NCBI GenBank assembly: GCA_016182705.1
Contig: JACPGA010000049.1
Coordinates: 1 to 5,915 of the forward strand
Reading direction: 5' to 3'
Source of the DNA: Deltaproteobacteria bacterium
GTDB taxonomy: Bacteria; Desulfobacterota; GWC2-55-46
DNA length: 5,915 nt
A model generated the notes under the pieces. That model saw only the letters and a list, made by a program, of their open reading frames with translations. It searched no databases and was not told the DNA's origin. Positions 1-5,832 of the stretch are shown piece by piece. The position numbers and the translations under genes were made by a program. Position 1 is the stretch's first letter. Each line of letters begins with the position of its first letter.

Positions 1-93
1 AGGGAGAACCTCAAGGACCTCATAAGGGGCGAAGAGCTTATCCCCGCCGTAAAGAAAGCAGCGAAGGCCGTGAGAAAGGGCGCCAAGAAATGA
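1..93 (+). CDS. lysA: C-terminal end of upstream gene, probably diaminopimelate decarboxylase
   Basis: Only the last 30 codons are present, open from the first base to a TGA at 91-93. The residues RENLKDLIRGEELIP, followed by a Lys/Ala-rich tail, resemble the C-terminus of LysA, where an Arg-Glu-rich strand leads into a D-L-x-R-G-E type ending. LysA is a PLP enzyme that decarboxylates meso-DAP to L-lysine in the cytoplasm. Its stop overlaps the dapF start (ATGA), which implies translational coupling, and lysA directly before dapF-dapA-dapB is a common order in Desulfobacterota. The lysine-rich extension is longer than I would expect. The catalytic domain is outside the window, so the call rests on a short tail and on context; another operon member such as argH is possible. 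Confidence 0.5.
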   Translation, partial: RENLKDLIRGEELIPAVKKAAKAVRKGAKK

Positions 94-911
94 AGCTGAA
101 CTTCACCAAGATGCACGGCCTGGGCAATGACTTCATAGTCCTTGACGCCGTAAAAAAAGACATACCCGGCATAGTCAAGGTGGTAAAAAAGCTCGCTGAC
201 AGGCGCTTCGGCATAGGCTTTGACCAGGCCCTTATACTGAAAGGGTCGAAAAAGGCTGACTTCAGGATGGACATCTATAACAGCGACGGCGGCAGGGTCG
301 AGATGTGCGGCAACGGCATAAGGTGCCTTGCCCATTACATCTGGTCGAACAAGCTTTCGAGAAAGGTCCGCCTCGACATAGAGACCCTCGCTGGTATAAT
401 AAGGCCTGAACGGGTCGACGGCCTCGTGAAAGTAGACATGGGCGAGCCCATACTCGAAGGCAAGCTCATACCGACGATTGTCGAAGGCCAGATAGTCGAC
501 AGGCCCCTTGCCATAAACGACACATCCTTCGAGATAACCTGCGTCTCGATGGGCAACCCGCACTGCGTTATTTATGTCGATGATGTCGACCAATTCTCAG
601 TCACGAAGTATGGCCCTATGATAGAAGTGAACAAGTTCTTCCCGAAAAAGACCAATGTAGAGTTCATAGAGGTCGTTAACAGGAAAAAGATAAAGATGAG
701 GGTCTGGGAGAGGGGAGCCGGAGAGACGCTGGCCTGCGGCACCGGGGCCTGCGCCTCAGCGGTCGCCTCCATGATAAAGGGCCTGACCGACAGGAAGATA
801 ACGGTCGCGCTCAAGGGCGGCAACTTGAAGATAGAGTGGTCAAAGAAGGACAACCACGTTTACATGACCGGCCCGGCTGCGGAAGTTTTTACCGGCACGG
901 CAGAGTTGTAA
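90..911 (+). CDS. dapF: Diaminopimelate epimerase
   Basis: This enzyme interconverts LL-DAP and meso-DAP in the cytoplasm, the last step before meso-DAP enters peptidoglycan or is decarboxylated to lysine. The 273-residue product has the normal family length. It opens with the family signature FTKMHGLGNDF. Both catalytic cysteines of the PLP-independent two-base mechanism are visible: Cys73 in MCGNGIRC and Cys216 in ACGTGACA. Substrate-binding motifs include N64 in the YNSDG stretch, GNPH (155-158) and ERGAGET (207-213). The ATG overlaps the preceding stop as ATGA, with the Lys-codon-rich upstream tail giving no better start. The stop codon directly abuts a palindromic element that separates it from dapA. 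No damage is seen. Confidence 0.97.
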   Translation: MKLNFTKMHGLGNDFIVLDAVKKDIPGIVKVVKKLADRRFGIGFDQALILKGSKKADFRMDIYNSDGGRVEMCGNGIRCLAHYIWSNKLSRKVRLDIETLAGIIRPERVDGLVKVDMGEPILEGKLIPTIVEGQIVDRPLAINDTSFEITCVSMGNPHCVIYVDDVDQFSVTKYGPMIEVNKFFPKKTNVEFIEVVNRKKIKMRVWERGAGETLACGTGACASAVASMIKGLTDRKITVALKGGNLKIEWSKKDNHVYMTGPAAEVFTGTAEL

Positions 912-1067
912 GAGGGCAGCTGAAAAAGTCCATCTGCGTCGTTGGCTGCAAGGTGAGTAATCGCGGCGTACAAACAAAGTGCGCCTCATTGCTCGACTCC
1001 TCGACGCCTTGCATATGGAGCTTTTTGAGCAGCCTGAAGAAAATCAGATGTTTTTCAGCAACCTCTT
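911..1067. repeat. Long imperfect palindromic (MITE-like) intergenic element between dapF and dapA
   Basis: The element fills nearly the whole dapF-dapA gap. Outer arms 911-936 and 1045-1067 are inverted copies: both read GAGG, then GCTGAAAAA, then CATCTG on opposite strands, with a few mismatches and gaps. A second right-hand arm at 1011-1036 (gcatatggagctttttgagc...) also pairs imperfectly with the left arm. Nested inside are GCGTCG (936-941) with CGACGC (1002-1007), GAGTAAT (955-961) with ATTGCTC (988-994, one G-U), and a terminal hairpin 965-971/979-985 (one G-U) around an A-rich 7-base loop. It has no transposase and no credible ORF. From memory the sequence resembles a dispersed palindromic repeat family seen in Desulfobacterota and related genomes. 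It would be transcribed within the operon mRNA. Confidence 0.75.
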
Positions 1068-1082
1068 AAAAGCAGCAACAGC

Positions 1083-1089
1083 AAGGAGG
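1083..1089 (+). promoter_or_regulatory. Strong Shine-Dalgarno for dapA
   Basis: AAGGAGG lies 7 bases before the dapA ATG. It fixes the start codon and shows that dapA is translated independently of dapF, from which it is separated by the palindromic element. Confidence 0.9.
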
Positions 1090-1096
1090 ATTCAAA

Positions 1097-1987
1097 ATGT
1101 TTACAGGCTCGATTACAGCCATTGTGACGCCCTTCCGGGACGGTCACGTGGACGAGGCGGCTTTCAGAAACCTCATCGAGTTCCAGATAGCGAACGGGAC
1201 AGCTGGCATAGTGCCGTGCGGCACTACCGGAGAGTCTGCTACACTATCATATGAGGAACACCACAGGGTAATAGAGCTCGCCATTGAGAGTACGGCGGGG
1301 CGAATACCGGTCATCGCCGGGACCGGGTCGAACTCCACGGCCGAGACGATAGAGCTGACCAGGCACGCTGAAAAGGCGGGAGCGCAGGCGGCTCTCCTTA
1401 TAACGCCGTACTACAACAAGCCTACTCAGCAGGGGCTTTACGAGCATTACAGGGCCGTTGCGTCAGAAACCGGCCTTCCGATAATACTGTATAATGTGCC
1501 GGGGCGTACGGGCGTCAACATGCTCCCCGAGACCGTGGGAAAGCTTTCGGAGATAAAGAACATAGTCGGCATAAAGGAAGCGACCGGCAATCTTCAGCAG
1601 GTCAGCGACGTGCTCGAATATTCAAAAAAGGGCTTTATTGTCCTGTCGGGCGATGACTTCACCACGCTGCCGCTTCTGGCCATAGGCGGCCACGGCGTAA
1701 TATCGGTCACATCGAACGTGGCCCCGAAGATGGTATCGGACATGATAAAAGCCTTTGAGGCAGGCAACCTTGAAGAGGCGAAAAAACTGCATTATAAGCT
1801 TCAGCCGCTCCACAGGGCGATGTTTATGGAAACTAACCCGATACCCGTCAAGACCGCCCTTGCCATGATGGGCATGACAGGCGAAGAGATGAGACTGCCG
1901 CTTACGGCAATGTCGGAGGCGAACAGAAGTAAACTTTCCGCGGCTCTCAAGGAGCTGGGGGCAGCACCCAAAGGAGGGCAGAAATGA
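1097..1987 (+). CDS. dapA: 4-Hydroxy-tetrahydrodipicolinate synthase
   Basis: This cytoplasmic TIM-barrel lyase condenses pyruvate with L-aspartate-4-semialdehyde, the committed step of DAP and lysine synthesis. The 296-residue length is typical. Family landmarks are all present: GTTGE (42-46, with the catalytic Thr44), YYNKP (105-109, Tyr106), YNVPGRTG (132-139, with Tyr132 of the triad and Arg137 for carboxylate binding), and the Schiff-base lysine Lys160 in GIKEATG. The GDD at 185-187 and the GxxGVISV segment near 197-204 are also characteristic. It starts 7 bases after a perfect Shine-Dalgarno and its TGA overlaps the dapB ATG. The palindrome before it could tune dapA translation or mRNA stability, but that is inference. 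No damage is seen. Confidence 0.97.
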   Translation: MFTGSITAIVTPFRDGHVDEAAFRNLIEFQIANGTAGIVPCGTTGESATLSYEEHHRVIELAIESTAGRIPVIAGTGSNSTAETIELTRHAEKAGAQAALLITPYYNKPTQQGLYEHYRAVASETGLPIILYNVPGRTGVNMLPETVGKLSEIKNIVGIKEATGNLQQVSDVLEYSKKGFIVLSGDDFTTLPLLAIGGHGVISVTSNVAPKMVSDMIKAFEAGNLEEAKKLHYKLQPLHRAMFMETNPIPVKTALAMMGMTGEEMRLPLTAMSEANRSKLSAALKELGAAPKGGQK

Positions 1988-2790
1988 TAAAGATAGCCGT
2001 CTCGGGCGCGGCCGGAAGAATGGGTAAGGCCATAATCACCTCGATAGACCAGAACCCGGCAACAGAATTGACAGGAGCGCTCGAAAGAGCGGACTCTCCG
2101 TTCATTGGAAAAGACACGGGAGAGCTGACGGGTCTCGGAAAGAACGGCGTCAGGATAACCGACAGCCTGGAAAAGGCGTTGAAAAAGGCTGATGTGGTGA
2201 TAGACTTCAGCACCCCTGAGGCCTCGATGCAGCTTATCGAGACAGCTTTGGCTTCGAAAAAGGCCATAGTCGTAGGCACTACCGGTTTTTCGCACCACCA
2301 GAGGGAAGAGATAAAGGAGATGGCCCTTAAAGGCAGGGTCGTAATGGCCCCGAACATGTCCATAGGGGTCAACCTCCTTTTGAAACTTGTGCACGAGGCT
2401 GCCAGGGTCATCGGCAACGAGTACGATATGGAGATAATCGAGGCGCATCACAGGCTCAAGAAGGACGCGCCTTCCGGCACCGCCATCAGGATAGCCGAGG
2501 TAGCTGCCGCTGCTGTAGAAAGGGACCTGGAGAAGGTCGCCGTTTACGAGCGCAAGGGCATCATCGGCGAAAGGCGTCCCGAGGAGATAGGCATACAGAC
2601 CATAAGGGCCGGGGATATCGTCGGCGACCATACGATTATCTTCGCCGGACCCGGCGAGAGGATAGAGCTTACCCACAAGGCCTCTTCAAGGGACACGTTC
2701 GCGGCCGGTTCGGTCAAGGCCGCTGTCTGGCTTTTCGACAAGCCGGACGGCCTCTATGACATGCAGGACGTGCTCGGGCTAAAGAGTTAA
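1984..2790 (+). CDS. dapB: 4-Hydroxy-tetrahydrodipicolinate reductase
   Basis: This enzyme reduces the DapA product to tetrahydrodipicolinate with NAD(P)H in the cytoplasm. The 268 residues match the family length. An N-terminal Rossmann nucleotide-binding motif GAAGRMG sits at 8-14, followed by DFSTPE (74-79), GTTGF (98-102) and APNMSIGVN (122-130). The catalytic signature HHRLKKDAPSGTA (155-167) supplies His155 and Lys159, and the C-terminal dimerisation part contains AGDIVGDH. The ATG overlaps the dapA stop as ATGA and has AAGGAGG at 1971-1977, six bases upstream, so it is both coupled and independently initiated. By hand count 15 of its 26 Ile codons are ATA. The remaining succinylase, acetylase or LL-DAP aminotransferase genes of the pathway are not in the window. 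Confidence 0.97.
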   Translation: MIKIAVSGAAGRMGKAIITSIDQNPATELTGALERADSPFIGKDTGELTGLGKNGVRITDSLEKALKKADVVIDFSTPEASMQLIETALASKKAIVVGTTGFSHHQREEIKEMALKGRVVMAPNMSIGVNLLLKLVHEAARVIGNEYDMEIIEAHHRLKKDAPSGTAIRIAEVAAAAVERDLEKVAVYERKGIIGERRPEEIGIQTIRAGDIVGDHTIIFAGPGERIELTHKASSRDTFAAGSVKAAVWLFDKPDGLYDMQDVLGLKS

Positions 2791-2803
2791 CTCAGGCATC
2801 CGA

Positions 2804-2810
2804 AAAGGAG
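2804..2810 (+). promoter_or_regulatory. Shine-Dalgarno deciding the start of the Dsb-like gene
   Basis: AAAGGAG precedes two adjacent ATG codons at 2814 and 2817. Spacing is 3 bases to the first and 6 to the second, so the second is the better start. Confidence 0.7.
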
Positions 2811-2816
2811 ATAATG

Positions 2817-3647
2817 ATGGCGAAAAGGTTCTTTCAGATAATGATTCTGGCCGCTGCAGTCTCGTTTGCCTGGCCCGTAAGTCAGGTGGAAGCATTCCCG
2901 GCTCCGGCAAACGGCACGGCTGGCAAGTGCTCGGACTGCCATGTCCTCAGCAAGGAAGAGGCTGCAAAGCTTCTGAAGACCGATATGTTCAAGGCTCAGA
3001 TAAAGGATATCCGCATGAGCCCGGTGAAGGGCCTCTGGGAGATAGAGATAGCGCAGGGTGACAAGGTTTTCCTGGTCTACATTGATTTCGCGAAGAAATA
3101 CCTCGTGGAAGGAAGGTATACGCCTGTTGACCAGCTTGGCGAGTCCAAGCCCCTTAAAAAGGTCGATGTCAGAAAGATTCCGCTCGACAACGCTGTCGTT
3201 ATGGGCAACCCAAAGGCTGAAAAGAAGATAATTGTCTTCGATGATCCGGAATGCCCGTACTGCGCGAAGCTTCACGAGGAGATAAAAAAGATAGTGGCCA
3301 AGAGATCTGACCTGGCCTTTTACATCAAGATGTATCCGCTGGCCATGCACCCCGGCGCGTATGAAAAGAGCATCAAGATGTATCCGCTGGCCATGCACCC
3401 CGGCGCGTATGAAAAGAGCAAAGCCATAGTCTGCCAGAAATCGCCCAAGCTCCTGGATGACGCCTTCGCGGGAAAGAAGCTTCCCAAGGCCGAGTGCGAG
3501 ACACAGGAGATCGACAACAACATAAAGCTCGCGGAGGATCTCGGCATAACCGGCACCCCGGCGATGATCCTTCCTGACGGCAGGCTCGTGCCCGGGTATG
3601 TGTCTGGAGACGTGCTCCTGGGCATCATTGATAATACTCAGTCCTGA
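2817..3647 (+). CDS. Exported DsbC/DsbG-like thioredoxin-fold protein with N-terminal CxxCH and an internal 16-residue duplication
   Basis: This is probably a periplasmic thiol-disulfide isomerase or reductase (276 residues). A signal peptide covers about 1-26 (basic KR, hydrophobic core, cleavage near VEA). Mature residues begin with a CSDCH motif (38-42), which could bind covalent c-type heme or be an extra redox pair. Residues 60-125 look like a DsbC-type N-terminal domain. The thioredoxin domain has the CPYC active site (146-149), a second cysteine pair (206, 227) and the cis-proline in GTPA (246-249). The stretch IKMYPLAMHPGAYEKS occurs twice in tandem (170-185 and 186-201). Removing one copy puts Cys206 about 44 residues after the first active-site Cys, close to the 43 of E. 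coli DsbC. It lies 26 bases after dapB with no terminator between, so it may be the operon's last gene. An ATG three bases earlier is an alternative start. Confidence 0.88.
   Translation: MAKRFFQIMILAAAVSFAWPVSQVEAFPAPANGTAGKCSDCHVLSKEEAAKLLKTDMFKAQIKDIRMSPVKGLWEIEIAQGDKVFLVYIDFAKKYLVEGRYTPVDQLGESKPLKKVDVRKIPLDNAVVMGNPKAEKKIIVFDDPECPYCAKLHEEIKKIVAKRSDLAFYIKMYPLAMHPGAYEKSIKMYPLAMHPGAYEKSKAIVCQKSPKLLDDAFAGKKLPKAECETQEIDNNIKLAEDLGITGTPAMILPDGRLVPGYVSGDVLLGIIDNTQS
3323..3418 (+). repeat. Exact 48-bp tandem duplication inside the Dsb-like gene
   Basis: Copies 3323-3370 and 3371-3418 are identical, and identity runs two bases further (3419-3420). The unit is a multiple of three, so the frame is kept and 16 residues are duplicated in the conserved segment after the active site. 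Complete identity suggests a very recent event or an assembly artefact. Confidence 0.98.
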
Positions 3648-3764
3648 ACCACGGCTTCTTTCCGGGCCGGGTAAAACCTTACGGATCAAGGGATTTCTGT
3701 TGACTTTTCGGGCTTTTAGGGATATTTAAGAGGTTACAGGGCAGGCAGTGTTTTGAGTTTCAGG
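3648..3764. other. Intergenic stretch between the convergent Dsb-like gene and tRNA-Thr
   Basis: About 117 bases with no ORF. I looked for a hairpin followed by a T-tract on either strand and saw no convincing intrinsic terminator for either the dap operon or the tRNA. Confidence 0.6.
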
Positions 3765-3840
3765 TGGAGCCGACGAGGAGATTCGAACTCCTGACCTGCT
3801 GATTACGAATCAGCTGCTCTACCAACTGAGCTACGTCGGC
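3765..3840 (-). tRNA. tRNA-Thr, anticodon CGT
   Basis: A complete 76-nt cloverleaf reads on the - strand. The acceptor stem GCCGACG pairs with CGTCGGC. The D arm is GCTC...GAGC, and the anticodon stem GCTGA/TCAGC frames the loop TTCGTAA, which places CGT at 34-36 and decodes ACG threonine codons. The variable loop is AGGTC, and the T arm AGGAG/CTCCT encloses TTCGAAT. Discriminator T73 and an encoded CCA complete the 3' end. There is no intron or mismatch in the stems. It has its own promoter upstream (3853-3881) and runs opposite to the neighbouring protein genes. Confidence 0.97.
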
Positions 3841-3852
3841 GATAAAAAAATA

Positions 3853-3881
3853 ATAGTACGGCACAGGGCGTTTTTTGTCAA
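3853..3881 (-). promoter_or_regulatory. Sigma70-type promoter for tRNA-Thr
   Basis: On the - strand a perfect -35 box TTGACA (3876-3881) and a -10 box TACTAT (3853-3858) are separated by exactly 17 bases. The -10 box lies 12 bases before the tRNA 5' end, so the leader would be very short. It sits just upstream of the divergent signalling gene. Confidence 0.85.
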
Positions 3882-3928
3882 GATTTTTGCGGAAAAAACC
3901 CATGCCCTTTTGTTTGGAAAATCGGAGA

Positions 3929-5396
3929 ATGGCAACGGAAACCTATACAGCAGCAAGGACCTGTGAGAGCAACAGGGTCCTTATAGTAGACGACAACCTT
4001 ACCAGCAAAGCCATCCTCGAGGACATCCTCAACCAGAACGGCTATGAGACGCGGTTTGCCCTTGACGGGAAGGAAGGGCTCAGGATATTGGCTGAGTGGA
4101 AGCCAAACCTGATCCTTCTCGACCTTGTAATGCCCGGCATGGACGGGTACAGCGTCTGCAAACAGGCCAGGGAGATGAACATCTCCCCGAGGCCGTCCGT
4201 TATAATCATCTCCGTAAAAGATGACAAAAATTCGATTGTGAATTCCCTTGCCAGCGGCGCGGACGACTTCCTGGCGAAACCCATAGACAAGGCCGAGCTC
4301 ATGGCCAGGGTCAGGGCGCAGCAGAGGATAGGTGAGTTCTACCGCGAGCTTGAGGAGGATAAGAGGAACTTGGAGACCATTCTCGATATCACGACCGCCA
4401 TGTCCGCCACTCTTGACCCCTCTGAAGTCCTCAGCGCCATAGTAAGCAAGGTCGCCGGGATAACCGAGGCGGTAAGGTGCTCCATTGTGCTCATAGCCAA
4501 GGAGGACGAGGCGTATGTGCTGGCCTCGCACGAAGACCCCTCTGTAAAAGAGCTGCGGATCGACCTGTCCAAGTACCCTGAAATAAAGAAAGTCATAAGC
4601 ACAAAGACTCCGCTCGCCCTCGACGATATAACGACTCATCCTCTGATGAATACCGTGAAGGAAAGTATAACCGACCTGGGCGGCATGAGCGTCCTTATCG
4701 TCCCCATCGTCTTCAACGACGAGGTGCTGGGCACGCTTTTCCTGCGCACGCGCAGGAAAATGCACGGCTTCACTAAAAAAGAGGTCGATTTCTGCAGGAT
4801 AGTGGCGAACGCGTCTTTCCACGCGCTGCGCAACGCGCGCCTTTTCGAGAAGGTCGTAAAGGAGAAGGATTACCTCCGCGAGATGGCCGTAAAGGACCAC
4901 CTGACAAACCTTTATAACCACAACTTCTTCTATTCGAGGCTTGAAGAGGAGTTCGAGAGGGCCGTAAGGTACGAAACGCCGCTGCCGCTCATAATGATGG
5001 ACATAGACAACTTCAAACAGATAAACGACACTTTTGGACACAGGGTTGGCGACGTCGTATTGAGAGAGATAGCCGCCACCATAAGAAAGGGCGTGAGGAA
5101 AACCGACATCGTGGCCCGCTACGGCGGCGACCCGCTACGGCGGCGAGGAGTTCGCGGTCATACTGCCGCATACGCTCCAGAAGGGCGCGGTCGATGAGGC
5201 TGAAAGATTAAGGGAAGCGATAGCGGCAAGCGCATATGCCGGGCTCGTGAACCACAAGATAACCATGAGCATAGGTGTCGCTTCCTACCCGCAAAAGGGC
5301 GCGATGAATTCCGGCGATCTTGTTAACCACGCGGATGATGCCCTGTACAAGGCCAAGTGGGGCGGCAAGAACCAGGTGAAGATAGCTGAGAATTGA
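3929..5396 (+). pseudogene. Frameshifted response regulator-GAF-GGDEF diguanylate cyclase
   Basis: Intact, this would be a roughly 483-residue cytoplasmic protein making cyclic di-GMP from GTP. A receiver domain (about 15-135) has the acidic pair D21-D22, phosphoacceptor D65, S95 and K117. A short coiled linker leads to a GAF-like sensor (about 150-305), then a GGDEF domain from about 320 with DHLTNLYN and MDIDNFKQINDTFGH. The I-site RKTD (390-393) is five residues before the GG. A 16-bp tandem duplication at 5115-5146 splits the signature: the first frame reads RYGGDPL and stops near 5197 (422 residues), while RYGGEEF and the rest of the domain continue in the other frame to TGA 5394-5396. 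The ATG at 3929 is chosen because the upstream in-frame TTG at 3875 lies in the tRNA promoter; ATG 3902 is also possible. Neither has an ideal Shine-Dalgarno. Confidence 0.85.
5115..5146 (+). repeat. Exact 16-bp tandem duplication in the GGEEF codons
   Basis: The unit CCCGCTACGGCGGCGA occurs at 5115-5130 and again at 5131-5146 without mismatch. Deleting one copy gives an uninterrupted ARYGGEEFAV, the normal A-site signature, and joins the two frames. Sixteen is not a multiple of three, so the duplication is itself the frameshift. Confidence 0.97.
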
Positions 5397-5423
5397 TGTA
5401 TTCAAAAGTAGATTGTAGAATTC

Positions 5424-5455
5424 AAAAAGGCGGGCCAGAAGGCCCGCCTTTTTTT
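5424..5455 (+). terminator. Intrinsic terminator of the GGDEF gene
   Basis: A perfect GC stem GGCGGGCC/GGCCCGCC with an AGAA loop is flanked by five A and seven T, giving a 13-bp stem with a U-tract. It begins 28 bases after the stop codon. The A-tract on the other side means it could also act on the - strand. Confidence 0.93.
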
Positions 5456-5567
5456 ATGGCCCGCAGATCATGGGAGCGAAGCGAATAATCTCGCTTGTAC
5501 TTCTTCCTTTTCTAAAGGGGGAGAGGGAGTTTTTGTCTCATTTTGTTTTGTCTTTAACACATACCCC

Positions 5568-5689
5568 GTAACAGGGCGGAGCGAGCCTAAGGGAGGAAGG
5601 GCGAATCTCGCCGAGACGTTGGGAGCGAAGCGACCTCAGGGGCGAGATTCGCTGATGGGGGAGGCGGAAAGCGAGTAGAGCCCTGTTAC
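5568..5689. repeat. Nested inverted-repeat element
   Basis: Outer arms GTAACAGGGC (5568-5577) and GCCCTGTTAC (5680-5689) are perfect 10-bp inverted copies. Inner arms GCGAATCTCGCC (5601-5612) and GGCGAGATTCGC (5641-5652) are perfect 12-bp inverted copies around a 28-base loop. The segments between the arms are purine-rich on the + strand and do not pair. This gives a two-tier cruciform or hairpin of 122 bases. It is non-coding and its function is unknown; a dispersed repeat or non-autonomous element is the likeliest explanation. Confidence 0.75.
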
Positions 5690-5694
5690 AAAGA

Positions 5695-5708
5695 GCGGCG
5701 ACAGCCGC
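5695..5708. repeat. Small hairpin flanked by GTTACAA direct repeats
   Basis: GCGGC-GACA-GCCGC forms a 5-bp perfect stem with a 4-base loop. The word GTTACAA flanks it at 5685-5691 and 5709-5715, the first overlapping the right arm of the nested element. It is probably part of the same repeat complex. Confidence 0.5.
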
Positions 5709-5782
5709 GTTACAAGGTTTTTTGCAAGGCCACTTCCCAGCTACTCCCAGCATTTAGGTTTTTTCATCAAAGCTCGTTTATA

Positions 5783-5810
5783 GAGATTGCTTCGCTCCGC
5801 TCGCAATGAC
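5783..5810. repeat. Dispersed palindromic repeat of the GTCATTGCGAGCG...AGCAATCTC type
   Basis: The 28 bases GAGATTGC-TTCGCTCCGCTC-GCAATGAC form an imperfect palindrome. From memory this word is a very common intergenic repeat in Desulfobacterota, Nitrospirota and several other phyla. It supports reading this tail as accumulated repeat sequence. No function is assigned. Confidence 0.55.
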
Positions 5811-5832
5811 AGACTATGGGCAGTGCGGGGAC

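Larger units (their letters stand above)
5456..5832. other. Repeat-rich intergenic region without a supported gene
   Basis: I see no real gene in this stretch. A 71-codon - strand ORF (5538-5753) is open, but it lies across inverted repeats and reads as low-complexity Arg/Leu/Pro/Ser sequence, so I regard it as spurious. The region contains purine-rich runs, repeated GGGAGCGAAGCGA-like words (around 5472 and 5621), a nested palindrome (5568-5689), a small hairpin (5695-5708) and a GCAATGAC-type repeat (5783-5810). Confidence 0.65.

Noticed and set aside
979..1254. + strand ORF of 91 codons starting in the dapF-dapA gap
   Set aside because: It begins in the palindromic element and continues out of frame into dapA, so it is not a gene.
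1801..2676. Long - strand ORF of 291 codons opposite dapA/dapB
   Set aside because: It is antisense to two intact, clearly recognised genes and has no Shine-Dalgarno or recognisable domain; it reflects codon bias on the sense strand.
3323..3420. CRISPR-like repeats
   Set aside because: Only two directly adjacent copies with no spacers, within a coding frame; this is a tandem duplication.
2787..3689. - strand ORF of 300 codons opposite the Dsb-like gene
   Set aside because: Shadow of the sense gene; even its internal repeat is just the antisense reading of the 48-bp duplication.
3878..5041. Long - strand ORF of 387 codons opposite the GGDEF gene
   Set aside because: It lies antisense to receiver, GAF and GGDEF motifs and overlaps the tRNA promoter; no family features.
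5479..5496. Short inverted repeat AAGCGA/TCGCTT
   Set aside because: Six-base arms with no T-tract in a region full of related words; too weak to call a terminator or operator.
5538..5753. - strand ORF of 71 codons in the tail
   Set aside because: It runs across the arms of the nested inverted repeat and shows no domain; such repeat-derived ORFs are typically spurious.
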